Below are positions 7,862 through 16,984 of a stretch of 64,000 nucleotides of DNA, piece by piece (within the stretch, counting starts at the first letter, position 1; each line of letters begins with the position of its first letter). The notes beneath the pieces are model-generated. The model worked only from the letters and a program-made list of their open reading frames with translations. It was not told the DNA's origin and did no database searches. The position numbers and the translations under genes were made by a program. Source of the stretch: Nitrosomonas oligotropha (lineage in GTDB: Bacteria; Pseudomonadota; Gammaproteobacteria; Burkholderiales; Nitrosomonadaceae); assembly GCF_900106555.1 (NCBI RefSeq), contig NZ_FNOE01000019.1:1-64000 (forward strand), given 5' to 3'.

Positions 7862-10800
7862 TAACAGTCTCCCCTTCAGCGAGCAATTGATTAAGTAATA
7901 TCGTTACATCCTGTTCGGATAACCGTTCAATCAATTCGGATGATTCACCACCGTGATTGGCCGTTGTGGCGGGCACCGCCGATAGATTGGCTTTATCCGC
8001 CAGAAGCCGGGCAAGATGCTCGAGGTTTTGCCCTCGCATCAGTTCCAATGTAGAAATCCTCACCCCTAAAGCTTGATTGATTTCAGCTTGCAGTTCGGCG
8101 GCCATCAGAGAATCAATTCCCATTTGGGAAAGCGATGCTTGGGTATTAATTTTGTTGCGCGGCAAACGCAGTGTTTTTGCGACCAGCTCATTCAATAAAT
8201 CCTCCAGTCTGACCTGCTGTTCTTCTGGCGATAGCACACTTATTTCCTTAGCCAGTGAAGTGACAGCCGCCGCATTTGCAACAACATTGGCAAGATGCCG
8301 GAAACGTAGCGATTGCCCGCCCGTTGGCTCAAACTCCTGCCAGCGCGGCCAGCTCACATCCATTAATCCGTACTGAGCAACTTTTTTATCGTGCAGGAAT
8401 TTCCAGCATTCCAGCGCTTGTTTGGCCGGGAGCGTATTCATTCCCATCAGCGCCAGATGTTTTTTCACTTCTTCGCTATCCACAGCCATGCCGGTATTGA
8501 TCGCCCCCCAATTGATCGTCGTGGACGGCAATCCAAGGGCTTGCCGGTGCCAAGACAGCGCATCCAGGAAGGTATTCGCCGCCGCATAATTGGCTTGTCG
8601 GCCATTACCGATCAGTGCAGACACCGAGGAACACATGACAAAGAAATCCAGTGGATGATTTTGTGTCAATTGATGCAGATGCCAAGCACTCAAAGCCTTC
8701 GCCTGCATCACCGCAGCGATGCGTTGCGGAGTTAAGTCCAGAATAGGCGCATCATCAAGCACCGCGGCGCCATGAAACACACCTTTCAGCGGCGGCATTG
8801 CTTCGTCAATTTGTGTCAAAAGGCGCGACACTTGCTGAGCATCTGCAATATCAGCCGCAGCGGCCAAGACGTTCACCCCCTTACCATGCAATTGTTTCAT
8901 GGCATTCTGCGCGGCTTCCCCGGCGACACCGCGTCTGCCCACCAGGACCAAGTGTTTCGCACCTTGTTTAACCAGCCAATACGCGACTTCCAATCCAAAG
9001 CCGCCGAAACCGCCCGTGATCAGATAGGAAGCCGCAGGATCGACAAACGATGGTTCTTTCCGGGTTACTTGGACGGGAATCTTTTCCCGATTCTCAAGCG
9101 ATAGCACAACTGAATGCAGCCCATCCGTTTGAGAAACAGACCGCAAAGCTTCCAGCATGGCTTCCCCGGAAACACTGCTGACCTCCGCTGCATCCATTGG
9201 ATATTTGCGGATATACGTTCCCAGTTCAGTCAAGAGCTTGTTGAATAGAAGCGGTGCGGAAAGTGCAAGCGCCAAGGCGCCGACATAAGCATTACCGCCA
9301 TGCTGTATTGACTCCGCCGTTCCCGCAACCTCTTGGGGTTGATCGGCAATAACCTCATGCGCATTGGCTTGGCGCGCAATATTTTTCAGCACGCTGTGGC
9401 TGCTGCTGTGCGAATGCACCCATGCCCTGACGGCAAAAACATCGAATGCGGCTGACAGTATTCCTGCAAGACCCGATTCCCGGGCATCAAAAACCGCTAC
9501 CTCGCTCAGCGCTTCCAAGTCACGCAAGCGCTCGTCGTTTACACTGTAGAGTACGGGATTGGCACCCAGCCAAAGGGCGACACGGTGGAAACATAGCGCG
9601 CCATTGCCTAAGTCTGCGTCGATGAGAACAATCTCACCCGGTTTAACACGGGCAACATGGCTTAGCGAATAATATTCAGGAATTACGGATGACATGACTT
9701 TGACGATGCCGGTTTTAGCAATGCCCGCCAACTGAGCCAGTGAAAAGATTTGATCTTTCTTCACAAGACTATGCGATGCCGGCATGCCTTTGCATACCGC
9801 GGCAACCTGCTCGCCCTCGCGCCATTCTGTTACCGCCTCGCCAACTTTGCGGATAATGCCGGTGGCAAAATAAGCCGGTAGCTTTTCACTCTGCACGGAC
9901 TCCCGGCTCAATCCGGTCAAGTCAATATGATCCAGCTCAATTTCGACTTCGTCGGCTTTTAATGCGATTGACCGGGCAATTTCCGTAAACACCGGCTCGT
10001 TCGCCCAAGCCAGACGGAATGCTTCCACTTTGGATGCAGTGACCGCCGCCTGCTGAGACATTTCTTCTGACGAAGAATCGGCATCTCTATGTATCAAACG
10101 ATGGACATACCGTTCCCGGTTCCGAAACGCAACATCATCTTCATCGCTGTTTGTCAGCAGCTCCAATCTGAGCTGATCGGCTTGATTAGCAGCGTTCGAT
10201 TCATCCAGATCAATCAATGAACAATGAAATCCTGGAAATTCATTCAGCGCAACCCTGGCAAATCCAACTAATGGTGACTGAACCAGATATTTGATTGCAT
10301 CGGTATCTTTGACCGCTTGTACGCCCTGTGTCACAAAATACAAGCGTGGACTATTTTGCTGAAACACCTCGTTGAGTAACTGCATGATCTGCATGGCCAC
10401 GCAAGCTTGACCGATACCTACTGGATCATTTGGCTCCGCGCCTGCTTGCAGCCCCCATAAATAAGCAATGCCAACACAATCGTGTTGCTTTGCGATTTGC
10501 AGCACGGCTTTGGCACGCGCTAACTGACTGTCATCCAGTGTTTGGATCACGGCATTTTGTTGCTGATAAACATAACGCGTATCAACCGGAATGACACGAT
10601 TTACATTATCGTTTTCCAATGCCATGCAAACTTGTTCGGAGAGCGCATTGTCGCTGCTGAATACCAGCCATGTGCCTTTTCTTGGGGTATTGCTTAAATT
10701 CAGATTTTGCTGCTGCCAATCCCATACATAAGCCAACCGGCTAACCTGATCAACTTGTTTTTCTTGTTGCGACGCCAGCGCGCGGCATTGCAATCCTTCC

Positions 10801-13800
10801 AGCTGAACGCAAAGACGGCCTTGATCATCGTATAAACTCAGATTTCCTTCGATACCTTCGGCACTGAATTCGCTCAAACTGCCATGGCACCACAATTGTG
10901 TGGTGACCGGTTGGAGAAATGTCAGCTTTCTGATCGCAATCGGCATATAAAAATGATCATCACCATCCATACACGCGATCAGCGACTGGAAGCACCCATC
11001 CAGTAGAGTGGGGTGCAAACGGTAAGCAGCAAAATCCTTTTCCAGATCGGGATGCAATGCAATCCGCGCCAGAACTTCAGCGCCTTTGCGCTGCAATTCC
11101 GTAATTGTCCGGAAGCAAGGACCGTAATCCAATCCGCGCTGTTTCAAACTGACATACAACTCGGAAATGTTTACTTGATCGTTACAACGTGCCGAGATTA
11201 CGGCAAGACTTTCAGTTGGTGATGCCGCAGCAGGGGTATCCGCTAACTGACACAGGGAATGCAGCTGCCAATCCAGATGATTTTTTTGCTCCCGGCTAAA
11301 AAAGGCATATTCCTTGGTATCCGGGTCATAAGTAACATGCACCACTGGATCGGGATCTTGGTCCGATCCCAGAAGCAATGCCTGGTGAAACTGCAAATTG
11401 GCTAATGTGCAGCTATTGCTCACGAATAATTCCGCATACAGCGCCAAACCGGCTTCAACATACGCCGCACCAGGCATGACGACTAAGCCATCCACTTGGT
11501 GATCTTTAAGATAAGGCAAATACTGATGATTTAACTGATACTGCCAAGTTGGGCGCGGATCCGACAAGCGATGATCCAGCAGCGGATGAGCAGGCAATCC
11601 CGTTCGATCCGTTAAGGAATTTTCCTCTTCACGCCAATAAACTTCACGTTGCCACGGATAACTTGGAATCTTGACGTAACGTGAGTTTGCAGCAAAAAGC
11701 CGCGGCCAGTCGATGGCACATCCAGCGGTATACAAACCGGCCAAAGCAAGCTGCACAGTCCGTTTTTCAGGTATGCCGCGTTTCATTGACGCGAACGTCA
11801 CCGGTGCGATATTTTGCGTGCGGCAGCATTCTTTTATCGCCGTTGACAAAACCGGGTGGGGGCCCACCTCAAGAAATACGCGATAACCATCGCGCAATAA
11901 GCTTTCCAGTGCTTTGGCGAAATAAACCGGCTCACGAATATTGTCGCACCAGTATTCCGCATCATAGGCCACCTCGGTAACGAGATCTCCCGTCACGGTC
12001 GAATACAATGTCAACGCAGGAAGCGCAGGTTTCAAATCAGCCAGTTTTTCCCGCACTTCGGGTTTTAAGTCCTCCATGTAATGACTGTGATATGGAACCT
12101 CTACTTGCAGGAAACGATTAAACTCTCCGATCGTTGTCAGGTAGGTAGCAATCGCTTCAAGGCTTTCCGCGTCGCCTGCCAGGGTCACTGTTGTCGGGCT
12201 ATTGATCGCTGCTATCGAAACTTTGCCTTCAGTCAGTTTCAGCAAATCGGCGCATTGTTCCGCCCCCAAACCCACGGCAAGCATCTTGCCCAGTCCGGAT
12301 GCCTTTTTCTGAATTTGGCTGCGATGGTAACTGACCTTAATCGCTTCCTCCAAAGTCAGCACACCGGCAACGTAGGCTGCGGTCACTTCGCCGACGCTGT
12401 GGCCGACAATTGCTGCCGGTTCAACACCCAGCGAGCGCCATAGCGCAACCAAGCCTGTTTGAATGACAAAATTTGAGGTTTGCGCGATCGTAGTATCGCT
12501 CATACGGGACACCGGCTCATCAGCCAGCATCTCGTCAAGAATAGACCAGCCGGCGATTTTCTTAAAAACCGCATCGCATTGATCAACTTCGTTACGGAAT
12601 ACTGGTTCTTGCTGATACAACTCCCTGCCCATCGCCCACCACTGCGGCCCCATGCCGGTGAATACGAAGACCGGTTGAGACTGCTCTTTATTCAGTGCTT
12701 GACCTGATGCCAGCCATTCGCCGTTACCTTGTTCAATGAACAATTCGATTTGCTCGCATAGTTCACGTTTGGAGCTTCCGGTAAAAGCAACGCGGAGAGA
12801 ATGGTGACTACGGCGGCATGCCGCTGAATAGCAGAGATCTTCGAGAGACTCCGCAGTATTTTCCGATAAACGGTTAAACCAGGAACGCGCCAGACTCTTA
12901 AGCGCTTCTTCGCTACGGGCCGATAACGGCAAAACATATTGTTTGCCAGCGACACTTTTCGCTTTACGCGTACGAGTCAATTTCGGTGCATTTTCCAAAA
13001 TCACATGCGCATTCGTTCCACCGTAACCGAATGAATTAATGCAAGCTAAAACACGATCAACACCTGGAGCAAGTTTCTCCAGCTTCTCAGGTAACCGTAA
13101 TCCAAGCGACTCAAACGGAATATCAGGATTCGGTGTTTCAAGATTTGCTTGCGGCGGAACAAGCCGGTGCGATAAGCAGAGCGAAGCTTTAATCAGGCCC
13201 GCCACACCGGCAGCCGCTTCGGTATGTCCGATATTTGCTTTTATCGAACCCACCAAACAACGCTCATCCGGTTTTCTATCCAGACCGATGACCGAACCCA
13301 GCGCTTTCGCTTCGAGCGGATCGCCTACGGGCGTGCCGGTTCCATGCGCTTCGATATACTGAACTTGTTTGGGATCAAGGTTATACCTGGTACACACATT
13401 ACGAATCAGTGCCGCTTGTGATTCCGGATTGGGCACGGTGATTCCATTGGTATGGCCGTCCTGATTCACACCGGTGCCGCGTATCACGGCATAAACATTG
13501 TCGCCGTCCGCTATTGCAGCAGATAAGCGTTTCAGTACGACGACACCAGATCCCTCGCCTCGGCCATAGCCATCGGCGCGCGCATCAAAGCTTTTACTGC
13601 GCCCATCTTTTGCAAGGAATCCGCCTTTGCACATGGCCACCGGATATTCAGGGCGGGTCATAATATTGACACCGCCAGCCATAGCCAAATCGCACTCACC
13701 ATTCCAAATCGCTTGGCAAGCTAAGTGTGCCGAAACCAGAGATGATGAGCACGCCGTATCGACACTCATGCTCGGACCGCGCAAATCCAAGACATAAGAG

Positions 13801-14306
13801 ATGCGATTGGAGAGGATCGTCATGGTGGATCCGATTGCGGTATGCGCACCAATTAAATCCCTGTTCCCGCTTCCCATCTGGGTCAATTGATGGTCGAGAG
13901 TAAATGCACCGATGAATACACCGGTATTGCTGCCCGCTAAAGAATCCGGCGGTATACCGGCGTCTTCCAGTGCTTCCCAGCTTGTCTCCAACAGCAAGCG
14001 CTGCTGCGGGTCCATGCATTCCGCTTCGCGTGGAGCAATGCCAAAAAACAACGCATCGAATGCATCAACGCGTTGTTGCAGGAAGCCGCCTTGCCGCACA
14101 TAAATTTTTCCGGGTTTATTAGGCTCCGGATCGTAGAAGCGCTGTAAATTCCAACGCTCAGCCGGAATTTCAACAATTCCGTCTTTTTTGCTGACCAGTA
14201 ACTCCCAGAAACTTTTTGTATCGCTTATTCCGCCAGGAAAACGGCAACCAATTCCGACCAATGCGATTGGCTCCATATCAGTCGATTTAGGTAAAGTGCG
14301 TTTCAT
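7854..14306 (-). CDS. Single-module iterative type I polyketide synthase (KS-AT-DH-ER*-KR-ACP)
   Basis: This encodes 2150 aa from the ATG at 14306, which has AAAGGAGAG eight bases upstream; an upstream in-frame extension to 14384 has no such site. Domains, in this numbering: KS 10-440 (TACSSS Cys about 186, EAHGTG, NIGHTEA); AT 545-840 (GHSVGE; YHSH in the specificity region); DH 905-1180 (HQVDGLVVMP, then LLDGCFQ); a structural spacer to 1440; an ER-like domain 1440-1735 whose glycine-rich NADPH motif is replaced by DLGNGAL; KR 1760-1970 (GGFGGFG, LDD suggesting B-type stereochemistry, catalytic Ser and Tyr in CSSVS and NYAAAN); ACP 2030-2110 (GIDSL). There is no thioesterase. One module implies iterative use to build a long chain. 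The product is released by the overlapping AOS gene (inference). Confidence 0.93.
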   Translation of the reverse strand: MKRTLPKSTDMEPIALVGIGCRFPGGISDTKSFWELLVSKKDGIVEIPAERWNLQRFYDPEPNKPGKIYVRQGGFLQQRVDAFDALFFGIAPREAECMDPQQRLLLETSWEALEDAGIPPDSLAGSNTGVFIGAFTLDHQLTQMGSGNRDLIGAHTAIGSTMTILSNRISYVLDLRGPSMSVDTACSSSLVSAHLACQAIWNGECDLAMAGGVNIMTRPEYPVAMCKGGFLAKDGRSKSFDARADGYGRGEGSGVVVLKRLSAAIADGDNVYAVIRGTGVNQDGHTNGITVPNPESQAALIRNVCTRYNLDPKQVQYIEAHGTGTPVGDPLEAKALGSVIGLDRKPDERCLVGSIKANIGHTEAAAGVAGLIKASLCLSHRLVPPQANLETPNPDIPFESLGLRLPEKLEKLAPGVDRVLACINSFGYGGTNAHVILENAPKLTRTRKAKSVAGKQYVLPLSARSEEALKSLARSWFNRLSENTAESLEDLCYSAACRRSHHSLRVAFTGSSKRELCEQIELFIEQGNGEWLASGQALNKEQSQPVFVFTGMGPQWWAMGRELYQQEPVFRNEVDQCDAVFKKIAGWSILDEMLADEPVSRMSDTTIAQTSNFVIQTGLVALWRSLGVEPAAIVGHSVGEVTAAYVAGVLTLEEAIKVSYHRSQIQKKASGLGKMLAVGLGAEQCADLLKLTEGKVSIAAINSPTTVTLAGDAESLEAIATYLTTIGEFNRFLQVEVPYHSHYMEDLKPEVREKLADLKPALPALTLYSTVTGDLVTEVAYDAEYWCDNIREPVYFAKALESLLRDGYRVFLEVGPHPVLSTAIKECCRTQNIAPVTFASMKRGIPEKRTVQLALAGLYTAGCAIDWPRLFAANSRYVKIPSYPWQREVYWREEENSLTDRTGLPAHPLLDHRLSDPRPTWQYQLNHQYLPYLKDHQVDGLVVMPGAAYVEAGLALYAELFVSNSCTLANLQFHQALLLGSDQDPDPVVHVTYDPDTKEYAFFSREQKNHLDWQLHSLCQLADTPAAASPTESLAVISARCNDQVNISELYVSLKQRGLDYGPCFRTITELQRKGAEVLARIALHPDLEKDFAAYRLHPTLLDGCFQSLIACMDGDDHFYMPIAIRKLTFLQPVTTQLWCHGSLSEFSAEGIEGNLSLYDDQGRLCVQLEGLQCRALASQQEKQVDQVSRLAYVWDWQQQNLNLSNTPRKGTWLVFSSDNALSEQVCMALENDNVNRVIPVDTRYVYQQQNAVIQTLDDSQLARAKAVLQIAKQHDCVGIAYLWGLQAGAEPNDPVGIGQACVAMQIMQLLNEVFQQNSPRLYFVTQGVQAVKDTDAIKYLVQSPLVGFARVALNEFPGFHCSLIDLDESNAANQADQLRLELLTNSDEDDVAFRNRERYVHRLIHRDADSSSEEMSQQAAVTASKVEAFRLAWANEPVFTEIARSIALKADEVEIELDHIDLTGLSRESVQSEKLPAYFATGIIRKVGEAVTEWREGEQVAAVCKGMPASHSLVKKDQIFSLAQLAGIAKTGIVKVMSSVIPEYYSLSHVARVKPGEIVLIDADLGNGALCFHRVALWLGANPVLYSVNDERLRDLEALSEVAVFDARESGLAGILSAAFDVFAVRAWVHSHSSSHSVLKNIARQANAHEVIADQPQEVAGTAESIQHGGNAYVGALALALSAPLLFNKLLTELGTYIRKYPMDAAEVSSVSGEAMLEALRSVSQTDGLHSVVLSLENREKIPVQVTRKEPSFVDPAASYLITGGFGGFGLEVAYWLVKQGAKHLVLVGRRGVAGEAAQNAMKQLHGKGVNVLAAAADIADAQQVSRLLTQIDEAMPPLKGVFHGAAVLDDAPILDLTPQRIAAVMQAKALSAWHLHQLTQNHPLDFFVMCSSVSALIGNGRQANYAAANTFLDALSWHRQALGLPSTTINWGAINTGMAVDSEEVKKHLALMGMNTLPAKQALECWKFLHDKKVAQYGLMDVSWPRWQEFEPTGGQSLRFRHLANVVANAAAVTSLAKEISVLSPEEQQVRLEDLLNELVAKTLRLPRNKINTQASLSQMGIDSLMAAELQAEINQALGVRISTLELMRGQNLEHLARLLADKANLSAVPATTANHGGESSELIERLSEQDVTILLNQLLAEGETVNE

Positions 14307-14428
14307 CTGAATTCTCTCCTTTAAACGGGAATCGTCATGGGTAATAGAAATAAAAATCGCCCCTGTGTAATTACACCAGCACAAGAACTGTGTTGACGGA
14401 ATGATAGTGATCGAGAGAAATTCAGGCT

Positions 14429-14442
14429 GTGAGAAAAATCAC
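14429..14442. promoter_or_regulatory. CRP/FNR-family-like inverted repeat, copy 2 (PKS upstream)
   Basis: GTGAGAAAAATCAC, embedded in CTGTGA-N6-TCACTG, matches the CRP consensus at nine of ten arm positions. It is identical to the repeat at 1205-1218. It lies about 123-136 bases upstream of the PKS start codon in the 338-base gap between the PKS gene and the hppA terminator. The rest of that gap shows no gene. The site is a candidate operator for the six-gene lipid operon. Confidence 0.5.
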
Positions 14443-14644
14443 TGTGAGCTCATCTTTCTTAACCCAGGGCGATTATTTGCAGCAAATATTATTGATTAAT
14501 AAACGGATTACTCAAGGAAGCGTAACTTCCATAAACCCATTCAAAGAGAAATTGCTAAACTCTGTTATATTGCGGGGTAGTTGCTGAGTTCTCAGGCTGC
14601 TATTTTCCAGCCGGAGTTTTCTTAAAAGGAGGGAATTGAGTCAT

Positions 14645-14680
14645 AAAAAAAAGCACACCAGTAAACTGATGTGCTTTTTA
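14645..14680 (-). terminator. Rho-independent terminator of hppA
   Basis: The hairpin AAGCACATCAG / CTGGTGTGCTT (minus strand, loop TTTA, one G-T pair) at 14651-14676 is followed on the minus strand by six U residues. It sits 27 bases after the hppA stop. On the plus strand it is followed by a shorter U run, so it may work both ways. Confidence 0.88.
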
Positions 14681-14702
14681 AGTTATTACTTGATTACGGC
14701 TA

Positions 14703-16760
14703 TTACAGCAGTGGAATTATCAGCAATGCCACAATGTTAATAATCTTAATCAATGGATTGATTGCAGGACCCGCGGTATCTTTATAAGGATCGCCCACGG
14801 TATCGCCTGTCACGGATGCTTTATGAGCTTCGCTACCCTTGCCACCGAAATGACCATCTTCGATATATTTCTTAGCGTTATCCCATGCACCGCCACCGGT
14901 GGTCATAGAAATAGCCACGAACAAACCGGTTACGATGGAACCCATCAATACACCACCCAGCGCTTGCGGTCCGAGAATCACACCGACTAACAGCGGAATC
15001 AGTACCGGTAACAATGAAGGAATCATCATTTCCTTGATCGCCGCTTTCGTCAGCATATCCACTGCGCGCGAGTAATCTGGCTTAGCAGTACCTTCCATGA
15101 TGCCGGGGATTTCCTTGAACTGACGGCGCACTTCAATCACTACCGATCCAGCAGCACGTCCGACAGCTTCCATCGACATCGCACCGAATAAGTAAGGAAT
15201 CATACCGCCGATAAACAGACCAATAATCACCATGTGATTGGATAAATCGAAGGTAATCGCGTGCCCGGCATGCTCCAGCGCATGCGTATAATCGGCAAAC
15301 AGCACCAACGCTGCCAAACCTGCTGAGCCAATCGCATAACCTTTGGTCACTGCTTTGGTCGTGTTACCAACAGCATCCAATGGATCGGTAATGGCACGGA
15401 CTGAATCCGGCATTTCTGACATTTCCGCAATACCACCCGCGTTATCAGTGATCGGGCCGTATGCGTCCAAGGCAACAATGATACCGGTCATCGATAACAT
15501 CGATGTCGCAGCGATCGCGATACCGTATAAGCCTGCCAGTGCATAAGCCAGAAGAATACTGATACAAACAGCGAGAACCGGAGCTGCGGTTGCGCGCATT
15601 GAAACACCCAAACCGGCAATGATGTTGATTGCATGACCAGTCGTTGATGCTTCGGCAACATGTTGAACCGGCTGAAAATCAGTCGATGTGTAGTATTCGG
15701 TGATGACAACCATGAGGCCGGTTAATACCAACCCAATCGCTGCCGCCAGGAATACTCGCATCACCAGCATACCACCTGCTATTTCCGTGCCATCGACATC
15801 AAGCGACATACCGCTCATAAACCAAACGGTAACAGGAAGATAAGCAAGTAATGCGATACCGCCAGCAACTGCCAATCCGCGGTACAGCGCATTCATAATC
15901 TTACCGCCTTCACGCATCTTAACGTAGTAACAACCGACAATCGATGCAACGATAGAAACCGCGCCCAGCATCAGCGGATAAATTACCGCATCGAGAGCGT
16001 TTGCTGAAAACAGCAACGCGCCCAGTATCATCGTAGCGATGATCGTAACGGCATAGGTTTCGAACAGATCGGCAGCCATCCCGGCGCAATCGCCCACGTT
16101 ATCGCCCACATTGTCGGCAATAACAGCTGGATTGCGAGGGTCATCCTCCGGAATACCGGCTTCGACTTTACCCACCAGATCCGCGCCAACGTCCGCGCCT
16201 TTGGTGAAAATACCGCCACCCAAACGGGCAAAAATAGAAATCAGTGATCCGCCGAATGCAAAACCAACCAATGGCTTGATGATGTCGCTGACGGCTTGAT
16301 CGGGATTAGCGCCGTTAAACAACATCGCGCAGTATCCGGCCACACCCAGCAAGCCTAGACCAACAACCAGCATTCCCGTGACCGCGCCACCGCGAAAAGC
16401 AATCGCCAGTGCTTCATTCAATCCGATAGTTGCAGCTTGAGCAGTACGCACATTCGATTGAACTGATACAGTCATTCCCAGGAAGCCAGCGGCACCGGAG
16501 AGAATAGCACCTAAAGCGAAACCTATCGCCGTATCCCAACCTAACGCTATCCAAAGCGCAAAAAACAAAACTGCACCCACCATACCGATCGTCATATATT
16601 GACGCTTCAGATATGCAGAGGCGCCTTCTTGAATCGCCTTGGCAATTTCCTGCATCCGCTGGTTGCCTGTAGATTGATCAAAAATACCCTTAATCCATAT
16701 ACCACTGAATATCAGGGCTACAATCGCACTAAAAATTGCGATAACGAAACCACTAGCCAT
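14703..16760 (-). CDS. hppA: Membrane-bound H+-translocating pyrophosphatase, K+-independent type
   Basis: This encodes 685 aa from the ATG at 16760, which has GGAG seven bases upstream; a TTG four codons earlier lacks a site. The enzyme hydrolyses PPi and pumps protons across the inner membrane, with about 16 membrane helices. The catalytic loop with [18 protein letters not shown] and the [12 protein letters not shown] motif is intact. The K+-dependence position reads GNTTKA (Lys where K+-dependent enzymes have Ala), so the pump should be K+-independent. A strong terminator follows the gene. It lies 224 bases downstream of the PPi-dependent phosphofructokinase gene, the same pairing known in methanotrophs. 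The pair suggests that PPi is used as an energy currency. Confidence 0.96.
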   Translation of the reverse strand: MASGFVIAIFSAIVALIFSGIWIKGIFDQSTGNQRMQEIAKAIQEGASAYLKRQYMTIGMVGAVLFFALWIALGWDTAIGFALGAILSGAAGFLGMTVSVQSNVRTAQAATIGLNEALAIAFRGGAVTGMLVVGLGLLGVAGYCAMLFNGANPDQAVSDIIKPLVGFAFGGSLISIFARLGGGIFTKGADVGADLVGKVEAGIPEDDPRNPAVIADNVGDNVGDCAGMAADLFETYAVTIIATMILGALLFSANALDAVIYPLMLGAVSIVASIVGCYYVKMREGGKIMNALYRGLAVAGGIALLAYLPVTVWFMSGMSLDVDGTEIAGGMLVMRVFLAAAIGLVLTGLMVVITEYYTSTDFQPVQHVAEASTTGHAINIIAGLGVSMRATAAPVLAVCISILLAYALAGLYGIAIAATSMLSMTGIIVALDAYGPITDNAGGIAEMSEMPDSVRAITDPLDAVGNTTKAVTKGYAIGSAGLAALVLFADYTHALEHAGHAITFDLSNHMVIIGLFIGGMIPYLFGAMSMEAVGRAAGSVVIEVRRQFKEIPGIMEGTAKPDYSRAVDMLTKAAIKEMMIPSLLPVLIPLLVGVILGPQALGGVLMGSIVTGLFVAISMTTGGGAWDNAKKYIEDGHFGGKGSEAHKASVTGDTVGDPYKDTAGPAINPLIKIINIVALLIIPLL

Positions 16761-16929
16761 AGAGAACTCCAATTAAAGTCAGACCATAAAAATTGCATGC
16801 GAAATTCTGATCTAATTAATCCCGCACTCTTAACCACTTGTCTTGAATAAAAAATCAGGGCGTATTTTATCCGTTCTTACTACTTGAATGCATCAAATTT
16901 TTTTGAATATACGATTACTTAACAACCAA

Positions 16930-16962
16930 ATCAGTGGTGTATGACTTCATTACAACACTGAT
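16930..16962 (-). terminator. Hairpin between pfp and hppA, possible terminator or attenuator
   Basis: The arms ATCAGTG and CACTGAT enclose further pairing (TGTA/TACA and TGA/TCA), giving a stem of about 14 pairs with one mismatch and one bulge. On the minus strand it begins 22 bases after the pfp stop, and only a weak U-rich stretch follows. It could end pfp transcripts partly and let some read into hppA. Confidence 0.5.
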
Positions 16963-16984
16963 CGAATTGCTTGATACCCCATTA

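Noticed and set aside
14306-14385. PKS start at 14384 giving 26 extra residues
   Set aside because: The extra residues resemble translated leader sequence; AAAGGAGAG lies directly before the ATG at 14306 and the family starts there.
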